A DNA stretch of 64,000 nt from Phoronis australis (taxonomy: Eukaryota; Phoronida; Phoronidae): assembly GCA_002633005.1 (NCBI GenBank), contig NMRA01000277.1, positions 65,783 to 129,782 on the forward strand, read 5' to 3'. How positions within the stretch are numbered: the stretch's first letter is position 1; every line of letters starts with the position of its first letter. The notes beneath the pieces were generated by a model. That model worked only from the letters and a program-made list of their open reading frames with translations. It had not been told where the DNA came from and ran no database searches. The translations under genes and the position numbers were made by a program. Below are positions 22,961-34,659 of this stretch, piece by piece.

Positions 22961-23713
22961 AACGAATAATGTAGCTAGTTGTGTTTGAGAACAGTACAAG
23001 TGTGGTTTGGTAATAGCAGTAGGCAATGGGAATTCTTCGGAAAGGTGGAAAAGATTTCATTGCAAATTATTTGATGATTTTTGTCATTTTTATCCATTTT
23101 AAATTTGCGTTATAAACTATTTCAATGTAATTTTAGAATAAATATTAAGAAATGATTGATATTATCGCTAGCTAAACTACATACGCAATAAAACAAAAGC
23201 AAGACTATGCCAGGAATGTTTCGGAATAGGTGTCGTTTGTCACTGCAACGCATATGGAAAAATTAACAGTAAACACTGTAGCACCGTCAGCGACCTCGAC
23301 TTGAATGGTTGTGGTGGAATATACACATTAGCTGTTATGGCCACAGGTATTGGTAATTATGGCACACCTTTGATAAAGCCAACCACAAGTATTTGCTTTA
23401 TTCATGTCAATCCTTTGTAGGCCTTTTATGCAGCTTTTACGATCTCACGGAAGCATTTGACAGGTTTTATCAATTGCCACGGCAACTAGTTGTGGGTTTT
23501 CAAAGTTGTGCTACTGTTTTGACATGTCAGCCATAAATCGGTTTTAGTTATTTTAATTTATGGAAATGTATTGCATTAGGTGTACGCACAATTTACGTTG
23601 TAAAAAGATCATTTCCTTATTTGGGAGCATGACTTGCATTGGCTTCCATTTTTGGATTTTCAAAGGATCCAACTGGTTATGGTATATTTTTGATAGAACA
23701 AACAGTGATTGCT

Positions 23714-24110
23714 TTAGGCCATTTAATTTGTGTACCTTCAAGCTTGGCAACTTTCCGTAAGTTTTTAGGGATGACCACAAAAGTGGTGTGACCATGGTTG
23801 CCCGGTCCATCGAGAATTGTAAGGCTTAAAATTAAAAGTTGGTGATCCTGGCCATGCCTGATTACCAGGGTAACGATACCCAATTAAGCTTAGCAACATC
23901 CCAAAGTTTCAAAAAGTGAAAGTACAGTCGGCAAGGTTGTCAGCTTCGTCATACCTGATTTTAACTGGGAAAATGCCTGGTTACCATGGGGACGGTGCTT
24001 ATTATAGCATGGCAATCCACTAAGTTTCAAGGGAGGGCATGGTTGCCTGCTTCTAACACGACTTTGACAACAAATCTAAAATTGCTGATTTTGACCGGCT
24101 GACTACAATA
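23714..24110 (+). repeat. Diverged tandem array, about 120-bp unit, with X-box-like palindromes
   Basis: Two units align well 120 bp apart: ATGCCTGATTACCAGGGTAAC at 23854 and ATGCCTGGTTACCATGGGGAC at 23974, each followed by GCAA-(A/T)CC and AAGTTTCAA. A more decayed unit lies near 23714-23760. ATTACCAGGGTAAC (23861-23874) fits the RFX X-box consensus of two GTTRCC half-sites, and GTTACCATGGGGAC (23980-23993) nearly does. A further good match, ATTGCCACGGCAAC, lies outside the array at 23473-23486. No gene is visible nearby. Confidence 0.55.
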
Positions 24111-25110
24111 TCGATCATCTGAGAATTTTCCTCTCCTCAGGTAACGAATATGTAAGTTGAGGAAACGCGACCAACCTCAGTATAATTATGTAGTTTGCGG
24201 ACCCGTGGCTCTACAAATAAGGTGACAGTGAAACACCAAGATAGTTACGGAAAGAAGCGAGGTTTTGAAGACTAGAGGATCGTTATCTGTATGTCTCGGA
24301 GTCTCAATTCGCATTGAAAAGTTTTACAATAAAACTTAATTATGTGTTTGTGCTCAATTTTTAACAGTGTATTAGCAACTCGAGTTCTGATTTCATCAAA
24401 ATATTCCCAGCCGAGCAATCATGGGTGAGTTTTCGTCTGTGAATGACCAAGGATCAACGCTACAGAGGCAAAATAACTGCGTGCTACATAATGCCCAACG
24501 TGTCACCTCATTTCGGTTTTTAAAAATATTGCATCAGCAGACAAATTCACGGTAAAATGATAAATTTAATTAATGAGAGCTATGCAGTTATCTTCTGCTG
24601 AAGAGTCGACGATTTTAATTGCCTGAGCTATAAAGTGCCAAAGGGTTCGTAAAGAAGTACCTTTCTGCGCGTAAAAAGTTTCTTTAAACCCACAGAATAC
24701 GTCACTGTACGCGTATGAATACTCACTTCATTAAGTAGAATAAGGATGTTAAGCAACTTTTTTGATACAAACCAGTTTCGAAGATTACAGCCGAGCAAGT
24801 TCAACGAAGGTGCTACTGACCTTACGAGTAACAAATAAACTATGAATTCAATATTAACCTTAAGTTTCTGCTTAAGAATGGAATTCATTCAACGACTTCG
24901 GAGACAGCGCTAACACTACCATTATTCTATACTGTTGTCGTGCTGATTTGGCAACCCCAGTAGTGGACTTTTATCCCAACAGACCGATGGGAAACACTTA
25001 CTAGGACGCTGCGGAACCTTCATCATACTTGTATACTCTTGTAGATTGGACATTATTCACATCGCGTTCTGAACTAAAGTACGTGCACCGTAAACGCGTA
25101 CCTAAACTTC
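24111..25110. other. No gene seen
   Basis: The stretch is AT-rich. An 86-codon minus-strand frame at 24628-24888 is unrecognised and I do not call it a gene. Confidence 0.5.
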
Positions 25111-25194
25111 ATTGTTCTTTGTAGAATGACCATTTCTTCGCGTAGAGTAACCAATTCTTCGCGTTGAATAAGCACATTTTAACGCGCAGAAAGG
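25111..25194 (+). repeat. Degenerate 21-bp minisatellite, four units
   Basis: Consecutive 21-base units read ATTGTTCTTTGTAGAATGAC(C), ATTTCTTCGCGTAGAGTAAC(C), AATTCTTCGCGTTGAATAAG(C) and ACATTTTAACGCGCAGAAAG(G). The spacing is exact although the bases vary. The CGCG core in three units is unusual for the surrounding AT-rich DNA. Confidence 0.6.
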
Positions 25195-26558
25195 CATTCG
25201 TTTAAAAACCCTCTGGCCTAAACATTGAAGACGTCATGACATATGGAAGCAGCCATCTCATGGGGCGGCTCATGAATCGTCACTTCTTATTTACCATTTT
25301 GAATGTTTCCGCCGAAACAGTTCACGACAGATAGAACTAAAAATCACCATATCACAGGCCATCGCAATAGCGGAATATTGAAAATGTAAAAAAGATGTTT
25401 AACCGCTAAGGACGCCGAACCAGAAGTAATTTTAATCAGTTCCTATTTGCGGGCACACTACGGCAGACACTGCAGCAAAATACTCGTGTGTTATGGTGAA
25501 ATTACTTTTGTTCTTATTGTTTTTATGCGGACAATAATTATCAGTTCAACAACTTGAAGACGGCCCCGTATTACAAAAGAGATTTCTATACGGAACCGTC
25601 CTATTGGCGGTTTCAAAGGTGCGTTTATTTTCCACATTTCGTGTACTCCCGCATTATGTCAAAAACAGCAGACACTCCAGAGGTCTAATTAACACTATGT
25701 TTGCTAGAAGGATAATATTTTTATTAGTTACTTAAAACTAACGACATTCGTCAACACGTAAAAGTATCTTATCCATTGCTTGATTAGTAACATGCGGTTA
25801 AGGTTTATGTACACATCTTACAGCTATATGTTGTATCGTTTCCACATACTGAGAAACTAAATCAATGGCGGATGGGGGCTCGATGGCATCTAATTTAAAC
25901 CATAAGCTCGAACGCTTGCATACCAATCAACAGAATCACCACCAACGCATATAACAATGTTGAAGTGTAGTAATTTTTTTTTACTCAAACAACATCTGAC
26001 GACTGGATATTGTACAATAAAGTTACGCAGGATGAATCAATTAATTTTTAAAATGTATAATGTGAACTGGATTAAACTGTCAGGAAACTAAAGCCTTTGA
26101 CAATGATGTGCTGAAGCAAACAATGTCAGGTTAAGATTTCTCGGGCACTCGAGCTACAGAAAATGCTGGGGCTCTAGACATTACATTTCTCCCTTTCATA
26201 TCATTTTAGAACCGCCGCCCGGTCGCCACAACGTTTACTTAAAGGACCCATGTAACGATGAGACGGGTTCCCTATTTCGTGCACTGCTTGTTCACTTGTT
26301 TAACTTAAGGGATTGTTACACGGTCACCACAGCAGTTTTTGAATAGGCTCTCTTGGGACGAGATGGGTTTCCTGTTTTGTGGGGATACAAAGGTGTAGCA
26401 TTGTTTGGATAGTCCGGCACTGAAAACACGATGATGCAGCCCGACCAGTGTCGTATCGGTGGTCTTCTCGCAGGAAAAATTAACCTTGTAATATGATGAA
26501 TACTGTTAGTCATCCAGTTGATTAGATAATAGAGACAGAACGAACTAAATGCTGGCAT
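25195..26558. other. No gene seen
   Basis: No recognisable coding or RNA gene and no clear repeat was found. Ordinary intergenic sequence. Confidence 0.5.
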
Positions 26559-26764
26559 TACGGATTGAGTTGGTTAGGTTGGGTCCTCATCCCGAGGATT
26601 TCGGCAGGCCACTGAAGTGCCATGTGACTAATCATGTGATCAACAGTACACGAGTTTGCGCTGAAGAGTATCCCGCGCAAACAGTCCTTTCGATCACATG
26701 AGTCACATGACACATCAGTGGAAGTCCTCGGGATGAGGACGCAACGTAGCTAACTCAATCCGTA
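26559..26764. mobile_element. 206-bp foldback element with TA ends
   Basis: Long inverted arms run CGGATTGAGTT, GTCCTCATCCCGAGGA, CACTGA, TGTGACT and ATGTGATC, and are mirrored on the right with few mismatches. Both outer ends are flanked by TA (26559-26560 and 26763-26764), the target duplication expected of Tc1/mariner-type elements. There is no coding frame, so it is a non-autonomous foldback MITE. Only one copy is visible in this window. Confidence 0.75.
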
Positions 26765-29099
26765 TTCATTCCGATTCATTTTTTCTATATATACTAACTG
26801 AAGTAACCTTGTAATTAAAGCGATACGTCACCGTACATCACGTGGTGAAAAAAGATTAGACGGGAAGAAAAATCATATCCTGCACATGTCTGCGACAGTA
26901 GGCCTTACTGTCAAAATCAACAAAAATCAGGTGCTTGTGGCCAAGGTTCCTCCTTGGCAGCTCCTCATTAACTGTAATGAAGTTATTAGCTCGACCGATC
27001 CACGGCACTTGACGAAAGCGTCTAACGAAGTCCAGGACTAACAACACCATAGCACAATAACTGATTTTGTAACCATCCTAAAGAAAGTGAAGCCATCCTA
27101 ATTGCTAAATTCTCAGGCGGTTAAGCAAACATTGCCGCATCACATACACCGGTCAAAATGCAATCGTTAAAACAAGTTGAACTTCAGTAATCACACGCTC
27201 TTTCTGTAACTCCTCAACTTTGCGGCATCAATTTTTTTGGCTAGAGATAACACGGCTATTTACGTGTGAATTTATACGCTGTGCATTCTTTATTACCGCG
27301 ACAACTGTTAACAACCTTCCTTCAGTAAGCACTTAAGGAGAAGGAAGTTGCGTATGCCCTCAATACATTTCACCCTCGTACGGACTCTACGGATTAGAAT
27401 CACATCTATTTAGTCAACATTATGTAGCAAGGACCGATCAAGAACCTAGTGCGACCGGTTATCGCTCGGTCATGATCCACAACTCCAAGTAAACATTGTT
27501 GGGGCATTTAGCAGGCGCTACAAATGTGGGTGAAAAGTGTTCCCGACAGCCCATTCACTCACGAAAATTCACGTGGGTTACCAAAGCAACTGATTAATTT
27601 TATCACGAAAGCAGGTGTTCATTTAAATATACTCACATGGATACACCATCAATATTCTTGATTTTCAAGGCTTCTAAATTATTTGAATTTCATAATCTAA
27701 CCATCAGTGTTATTAATCGTGTCCAGTAGGTGACGTCAACTCCATGCAATGTTCGCCTACTTCTATTAAGAAAGAATTCGCAAGATTGTTTACTCACGAC
27801 TGTACGTATTTTCTCACAAATTACTTAGGTCAAAATTTTGTATAAGGTTTCATAAAACGACTGAATATTGGCGAACGAAAAACATTTGGTAATAGTTTTT
27901 GTATAATAGAAAGGCTTTTGCGTTTTAATGTTTGGCTATGAAACACGCACTATTGTTTTTTTGTTATCTGGCCCCAGGGTCGTCGCGTTGGCTTTCAGCG
28001 AGTTGCCAATGGGAGGCAACTTCCACACAGGGGAGGCGATTCTTAATTTGTGAGAGGTGACTGCAGGTGATTGATGTAGCAGAGTGGTTTTCAAAGTTCA
28101 TAGCGAGCAAAACATTTTCTCAATAAAACATCTCAAGGTGCTATCATGACAAGTAAGTTCTCACAACCCTACATCTAACCAATAACTTGAACCCGACGCC
28201 TGTAGTACCGGCATTTCACAAAGAACCATTTAATGATGCGCTCCCCATTCAAATTTCACTGCATTCGTTGGGGATATTAAAACTACTCTTATAAAGGGTG
28301 GTGTACATATGCCAACCCCACCGCGGTAATTAGGCCGTTTACACAACATAGTTTGGGAAATATCATCAAAGAAACAGCTGTTTACAGCGCGTTATTTCTA
28401 TTTTTCTGTTGTATTTAACAGCATAGTACAGCCGGCATAGTACTCGTGCCGCTTGGGAAAGGAGATGTAGCGCGTTTTTGCTGGCACGTTCTATAGTAGC
28501 ATAAGCGCCAATAAAGTGTACAAGTATCACTTTTACTGGAGCTTGGCTGAAGATTTGATTAACCCCCAAAACTGTGCTGCCGTTTTCGATAGCACTTTTG
28601 TAGATAAGCACTTAAAAGCAGGCAGGCCGCTAACTCCTGTCAATTTAAGGACTTTCTCATGCGCAGTGATAACACGCATTTGCTTATTTTCGCATTAATG
28701 TTTACGTCAGAGAGTGAACCGTGTTTTGACATCAATATTCCCTTAAAAAGACATGGGTGGTAAGGAAACAAACTAACTGCTGGCGAAAATGACCCCTTCG
28801 GAGACAGCTCTTCTGTCTGAGTTTTCGCCTACCATGTGAACCCAGTATTGAACTGGACACACCAGTTGTGGGACCTCCTCAATCAAACAACCTTTGCGTC
28901 CCAAAACAAACTAAGACGTACTATAATCTATGTTTAAAGAAACTAGTTAAAAACTAGTAAAGAAGAAAGAATATCTTACGGTTAATGCATAACGTGACAA
29001 GATAAACGGAAGGCCTTCTCATATAAGGCGGTCGTAGCATGGTGATACTCGACAAGTCCCCGCGGTAGGGGTCAGGGTGCGAGACTAACTGTGTATAAA
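26765..29099. other. No gene seen; one protein-like short frame
   Basis: A 64-codon minus-strand frame at 26856-27050 has an amino-acid composition that looks protein-like (for example HKHLIFVDFDSKAYCRRHV), but it matches no family I can name and lacks convincing splice sites. The remainder up to the retrotransposon is unassigned. Confidence 0.35.
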
Positions 29100-29199
29100 T
29101 AACTTATTGATAAGCTAAACAATCACTCCTCTCCCCAGAAGAATAAACACCATGCACGATTCTCATTCCTTGCCATGCGTTCACCAACAACTGAATCCA

Positions 29200-29703
29200 C
29201 AATGTCATATTCAGCCAGGGTACATGAACAGGCAGTGAATTGCGAGTTCCCGGAATAAGGTGAACGCATCACTGAACAGCTCGTGCAAACATCCACCAAT
29301 ATGGAGCTGACCACGAAAGGTATTAATAGACGAGTTCCTCACTAAAGCAAGTACGTTGGAAGACATCTTTTCTCACGTGATATGCGTGAAACTGACCTAG
29401 TCACGACAGTAAATCACCACAAACATGACCGTGGCAGATTTGCGCGTAAATCATTTGGCTGCAGACCAAACAATGACCGTAGTAAGAAGACTTTTGACCC
29501 AAACAAGGACCGTGGGAAGAAGCCATTTGACCATAAAACGGCACCAGCATCCTAAAAATAAGAATACCGACAGAGTAACCGATACTCAGTGTGGTTTATG
29601 TGGATGATATTATGCTCACCACCAAAACATCCCATGTCCGGCAAAGGTTAAAACTTGTGGCAACTGTGGCAGGTTAAATTATTTTACTCACATGCACAGA
29701 GGT
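29200..29703 (+). pseudogene. gag C-terminal region with zinc knuckle (broken)
   Basis: A segment including VHEQAVNCEFPE, a stop, then GERITEQLVQT (29210-29290) resembles the C-terminal capsid region of gypsy gag. From 29587 comes QCGLCG, a stop, YYAHHQNIPCPAKVKTCGNC and a second half-knuckle. The C-x2-C, H and C spacing of this nucleic-acid-binding motif is kept, but the last cysteine of the second knuckle appears to be histidine and a TGA interrupts the first. In live elements this region packages the RNA genome. Confidence 0.7.
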
Positions 29704-29779
29704 AATCCTCCATCCTGACCAAGCAAACATGCTCAATCTCTAGACACCGACAACCCTGACCGTTACCCGGAGTCAGACG

Positions 29780-29935
29780 ATGACTACCTGTTCGCGATGT
29801 CAAACAAAGCAGCAGACCCACCCCTCTTTGACGTGGCCATCACGGAGTCACCCTGACCACTATGACAGATTCCGGTGCATCTGTCAATGTTTTGAATGAA
29901 GTCGATTACCTCCAGTTGACCGGCCCTCCTGATCA
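29780..29935 (+). pseudogene. Retropepsin-like protease fragment (broken)
   Basis: After a frame ending in ADPPLFDVAITESP and a stop, a shifted frame reads TMTDSGASVNVLNEVDY. DSGA at 29868-29879 is the catalytic D-(S/T)-G-A of the retroviral-type aspartic protease, which matures the polyprotein. The flap and the C-terminal part are not clear. The position between gag and reverse transcriptase is as expected for gypsy elements. Confidence 0.75.
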
Positions 29936-30189
29936 AGTACTTCACAAAACCAATGATTATCCCTACATGTCACTCATGCCTCTTAACTAACGTTTTGGGT
30001 GAATTTCAAGCAACGGTATCTCATGGCATCCATGCGTGCAGGGCTATACTTATCGTCGTAAAGAGTCCTAGTACCTCCTTATTGATTGGGCGACCTCCCA
30101 ACAGCTCAAGCTACTTGCACGTGCCAATGCCCTATCTGACAACTCAGATGTTTTTGCTGACTTCCTGGAAGTGACTGGTGGCACGGAAG

Positions 30190-31010
30190 TGTGTAAGTGC
30201 GATCCAGTCAAAGTCCATGTAGACCCAGTTGTAAAACAAGTCATGCAACCACACCGCAAAACCCCCTTTCATGTTCGAGCGAAAGTAGAAACTATAAGCG
30301 CAACGAATTTGAAGAATCTGACATCATCGAGAAAGCAGAAGGTCCAACGACATGGATCCCGCCAATCGCTGTTGTATCCAAAGTCAATATCCCCGATGAA
30401 ATTCGAGTATGCATAGACACGCGAGATGTCAGCAAAGCCATCATCAGAGAGCGTCACACAATACGTGACGACGCTGTAGCTGACCTCAATGGTTGCAATT
30501 AGATATTCAGCAAAATCGACCATCATTAAGGTTACCAGCAGATTCTGCATCACCTTGACTCCATACACCTTACAGCATTTTTCACACGCACAGGCCTACT
30601 GCGATACAAGCGACTAAACTTTGGAGTGTCCCGCTCAGCGGATTAGGAAATGTTCAAAAAGATCATTAGTGAGACCATTGTCAATATCCTTGGAACAAGA
30701 AACATCAGTGATGACATCTATGTACATGTAAGTGGCAGGAACCTCGAAGAACATGACAAGGGTCTACGAGCTGTTTTAACTCGTCTTTAAGGGAAGGACC
30801 TCCGAATCAACCAAGCCAAAAGCGAGCTCCGCATGAACAGCATGTTATTATTTGAACATTCAATCACTGCAGATGGACGTTCGCCTGATCCGAACAAAGT
30901 GAACGTGATTCAGTCACTAGCACCCCCAACCAATGTGTCTGACGTGCAAAGTCTGCTTAGTTCTACGGCCTTCTGCGCCAGATACGTCAAAGATTTTGCC
31001 ATTATCACCC
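30190..31010 (+). pseudogene. Reverse transcriptase fragments (broken)
   Basis: Pieces in shifting frames carry the landmarks of a gypsy reverse transcriptase: PHRKTPFHVRAKVE (30249-30290), then IIEKAEGPTTWIPPIAVVSK, DEIRVCIDTRDVSKAI, FSKID then GYQQI across a stop, RYKRLNFGVSRSAD, and the catalytic NISDDI (30701-30718). The thumb region follows with INQAKSEL and SITADGRSPDPNKV. In this clade the YxDD box is commonly x-S-D-D, so both catalytic aspartates are retained. Stops lie after GCN (30500), within the GYQQI region, and after SRSAD. Confidence 0.85.
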
Positions 31011-31293
31011 GACCACTCAGACAGCTCCGAACTAAACCCAGCCCTGGAAATGGGAGACAATGAAGCGAAGGCTTTTAATGACTTGAAGCATGTATTATCA
31101 GAAATCACCACGCTGGCCTACTTTGACCCCAATAAGGAGACAATCATCTAAGTCCAATCGGTCTAGGAGCGGTGCTCATGCAAAAAGGGGCAGAAAATGT
31201 CGCTCCTGTCGCTTGCACTTAGCCAAATACCCCTTGAATGCTATAAAGTCACAATACCCTCATATAGACCGTGAGGCGCTTTCCATATACTGA
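31011..31293 (+). pseudogene. RNase H fragment (broken)
   Basis: Residues NEAKAFNDLKHVLSEI and LAYFDPNKETII precede a stop at 31149. A shifted frame then gives YPHIDREALSIY (31255-31290), equivalent to the family's YSQIEREAL-stretch. The catalytic aspartate following LGIGAVL-type sequence cannot be read in frame because of frameshifts near 31160-31200. In active elements this domain degrades RNA in the RNA-DNA hybrid. Confidence 0.75.
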
Positions 31294-31525
31294 ACGATCA
31301 AACGGTTCCACTTAAACATGCATGGTAAACACTGCAGACGTCAAAACCTAGCGCATGAGTTGAAGGTTGGCTGCTAAAACTGCAACGGTACAAGAGTATC
31401 AGTCCGGTAAATACATTCCCGCAGATTACGTTTCACGACAAAGCAAGGGCACAGTGAGTCATAGGAACTGAGACGAAGCACCTGTTGATCGTTATGTGCT
31501 CATTCTTGCCAACTAGGTGGTACCC

Positions 31526-32330
31526 ATGGCGATGACCCTGACTGATATCCAAAGGGCTACGACTGAAGACTCAACCCTGCAAGCTGTACTCGAATATCTC
31601 AGAACAGGCCAATGAAAGAAACATCCGCCTAATGTGAATTCAGACGATCTGGCCAGATGTCAGACGACTAAAGAAGAGCTCAAGAGCTCACGTACACACC
31701 TGAGCACAAGATACTGATGAAGCCAAGGCGTGTTCTCATCCCTACCTCATTACAAGCACGAACCGTCGATACGAGGGACACCTCGGCACAGCCAAAACCA
31801 AATTCCTAGGTGTGGGTTCTTTTCATGAGTCGCCTCATCGAGCAAATCGTTAAGTCGTGTTTCAGTTCCCATTGATGGCAAAACTGTGTTGATCTTCATC
31901 GACGACTTCACAACAGTAAGATCATCCGTGATGAGATTTTTTGCCACTTTTAGTTGAAATCTGTAATGAACCATCATTCAACAGTGATGATTTCGCAACA
32001 TTCGCATCGGTTTTAGGCTTCCAGCATCGCAAAGTAACGCCTCTGTGACTCAGAGCTAACCGAGAAGTGGAGCGATTCCTGAAGAAGCGTGTGAAAATTG
32101 CTCGTTCTGAAGGATTATCATTTCTAAGAGCTTACCTATCAACCCCAAACTACACAACAGGGTTTTTTCCACCCAACATGTTCCTGAAGATAACAGTGTG
32201 CACCAACCTGCCCCACCATTTAATGTCTGATAACCAACGAGATCTTGGGGCTGTTGGCAAGCGCGACTATGCTCAAAAGTTGAAAATGAAAGAATATGCA
32301 TGTATGTGAAGTCCTGCGAACTCAAAATTG
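31526..32330 (+). pseudogene. Integrase fragments (broken)
   Basis: A frame from 31526 reads MAMTLTDIQRATTEDSTLQA, the spacer that precedes integrase in this clade. Then come RRVLIPTSLQARTVD and EGHLGTAKTKFLG (zinc-binding N-terminal region), VLIFIDDFTTVRSS (catalytic core), FNSDDFATFASVLGFQHRKV, and from 32067 ERFLKKRVKIA and FLRAYLSTPNYTTGFFP. One catalytic aspartate position survives in IDDF, but the second D and the HH-CC zinc residues are damaged. LKIGDTVLVKT near 32320 fits the C-terminal domain. Confidence 0.8.
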
Positions 32331-32877
32331 GCGACACAGTCCTGGTAAAGACCCTACATAACCTTTTAAAGGAGGTTTATCCTTCCAACCGAAGCCCTTG
32401 AAGGTGGAGTTTATCAAAGGATCATAGTTAGAGCCTTCAACGGTGAAAGGCACGTAGTCAGAAACTCTTAGTCTATATAAGAGGATCCCGCCGAAGAATG
32501 ATAACTCTCCAGGTGGCACTGTATCCGATGACTTTACTGCAAATCCCAAACCTCCAAATTAGTCTGACCCTGTTGGCGTGAAAGGCTCTTCGAGCCGTAG
32601 TGACCTGCAGATGAGTGTTCACACTGATGAGTCAACCGATGATCAACCAACACTCTGGAGGTCTACAAGGAAACGTGAACCTACCACAACAGACTCATAA
32701 CTGAGATTACAGAGACCGTTCCAACAACGTGGACAAGTGAATTCTGAACAGTGTTTACTAAGGCCTTAATAAGAGAAAGTTAAAGTGAGTACTTTCGTGA
32801 TGAATGATGTTCATTTGGTTCCAGTTTAGTTACAGTAGTTTGTGTTCACCAACATCTCTTCTAAGAAGGTGATGGGA

Positions 32878-33040
32878 TGTAACAACCTAGTTTTTATAGC
32901 TAGTTTATTACAAGCGCACATGTTAACAGTAGTATTGCGTAATCACATCGTTTGCAAGTCAAATAAATAGTAGACTTTAAAATCGAGGATTACCAATCCA
33001 CAAAACATCAAAACCTCTTGACTCATTTTTGCTCAATAGT
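32878..33040 (+). repeat. Possible 3' LTR of the gypsy remnant
   Basis: A purine-rich stretch, AGAAGGTGATGGGA, is immediately followed by TGTAACAACC, as at a polypurine tract and LTR start. The end is not defined because no second LTR copy was seen upstream. Repeat F copy 2 begins around 33060. Confidence 0.35.
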
Positions 33041-33059
33041 TTTGACAGTCTAATGCACT

Positions 33060-33305
33060 GTCTGTTCGTAGTAATTGCATGCGAATGGTCGTTTTGGGGC
33101 AAAAATGCTGATTTGGTGTATTGTGTACGTCTTTTTTAGTAGACGGCTGCACCTGCGGTAGTCATAAAATAGAATTTTGACTTTGAAATCAGTTTTAAAG
33201 GACTTTAAAGTCTTCGGCACAGTATTTTGTTTCTACATGTATGTTCAGGTTTGATAGCCCCAAAACAGCAAAAACTGTTGAGTGTCACCTTATGTAACTG
33301 TTTTA
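33060..33305 (+). repeat. Dispersed repeat F, copy 2
   Basis: Shares AGTAATTGCATG, GATTTGG(T/C)GTA, (A/C)GGCTGCA, GAAATCAGTTTT-like and CAGCAAAA-TGTTGAGTG landmarks with the copy at 46770-47045, and the right part with 16500-16705. It lies just downstream of the gypsy remnant. Confidence 0.65.
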
Positions 33306-34180
33306 TGATGTCTGTTAGCTAGAGCTAATAGAATTTAAATAGTTTCTGTGAACATATAATGAGATGTTGCGAAATCTAAATTCCTCGCTTGGACTCAAAC
33401 TTTAATAGTACGATTCTCGACCTCACGGGAAACTAGGACGCAAGCTTGTTGCATAGATATCCATAGATAGGCGTGGCCATTGCTCACTTTGTTTTTCTTT
33501 CTTATAATAACGATAATAGTAGGCATTCATCGGTAACCGGCTGATGTAGGCCCAAGGTACGATATCTGTGCGACCTGTATTATTATATCCAACAAAGACA
33601 CAACAAAGGAAAACAATGGTAGCGTCCCATAGGCGATAACCATGCGACGGGCGTGAGCGCGTGGATCTCACAAGTTAAACAATATTTTGCGAAATCCATA
33701 CGACGTCATTTGGCATGAATTACCACTTTGGTACACCTGCTTAACGCAAGAGAACACTGTCTCAAGAAGGCAGATTTTTAAGCCACTTGCACAGAAAGAT
33801 TACGAGTGACGAAATTGTTAACTTTCCGTGCGAAAAGAGGCTCAATGAGAAAACTTGAACACCCATGTGAAATTTAGTGAGAGATCAATAACTTGCATGC
33901 AGTGAAAGGATAATTAATGTGCGATATTTTACGCATCTAAATACTTTTGTATAAGTGGTACAAATTTAATACACATTCTGCTTCTTTTCGAATGAACAGT
34001 TATTTAAGTAAAAAGTTGTTGAAAAATAATAAGTTAGAGTGAATATATGTTCAACTTGGACTGAACAATTTGACAGTTCTACGAAATGTCAGAGACAGGT
34101 CACTGATCTAAGTTCGATCGGCTACTTATTAATGAATAGTTGAATGGGAAAGCTGCTTATATTCATAAATGATTCAAGTC
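33306..34180. other. No gene seen
   Basis: No recognisable gene, RNA or repeat; the stretch is AT-rich. Confidence 0.5.
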
Positions 34181-34334
34181 CAGGACTGGGTTTCATAAAC
34201 GTTGAAACTTATCTGCTGGATACATTTGATTGCTGCATGACGCCCAGAGCATTGTCAAATAAGAGCAACGTGACGTGTGATGATGAGAAGTCATTGTTGC
34301 TATCCAGCGTATGATTTTTTGAAACCAGGCCCTG
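34181..34334. mobile_element. 154-bp inverted-repeat element (MITE-like), copy 2
   Basis: The left end is CAGGACTGGGTTTCATAAAC and the right end the complement of CAGGGCCTGGTTTCAAAAAA. Internal arms include CTGCTGGATA and TATCCAGCG. It matches 7334-7485 throughout, including GCATGACG and AGTCATTGTTGCTA. It has no coding frame. Confidence 0.7.
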
Positions 34335-34659
34335 ATGCAGACATGGAGGTCATTGCTCGCTTTCATCCAAAATCGTGTTTCCAATTACTAATACATCAAA
34401 GCAGTCACCTGTGAGCTCATTAACGCTTAACTAGGAATATAGTGGCCATTTGTTGTACATGTGTCTTATAGCGGACACGTAGGTATACGTAGCTGCATGT
34501 GCAATAGGGTTGACCACTTGTAAACTGCATATGGTATGACTATCCATTTCTGTTAAATTTTAACAATTTTTCAAACCCCCTTACCATCCACTGAATCATC
34601 GGCAAACTGAGTGGTAGTGCAACCTAACAGAAATAATAAATACACGTGTGTTCAGGTCT

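Larger units (their letters stand above)
29100..32900 (+). mobile_element. Degenerate Ty3/gypsy LTR retrotransposon
   Basis: Fragments of gag, protease, reverse transcriptase, RNase H and integrase follow one another on the plus strand in the order and at the distances expected of a Ty3/gypsy internal region. Stops and frameshifts interrupt every domain, so the copy cannot encode a working polyprotein. Similarity to the gag-pol type common in invertebrates (K02A2.6-like) is suggested by the paired zinc knuckle, the NISDDI catalytic motif and the LREY-TPH-TTG-like integrase segment. A purine-rich stretch followed by TGTAACAACC at 32878 may mark the 3' LTR. I could not find a matching 5' LTR, so the left boundary is approximate. 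Confidence 0.88.
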
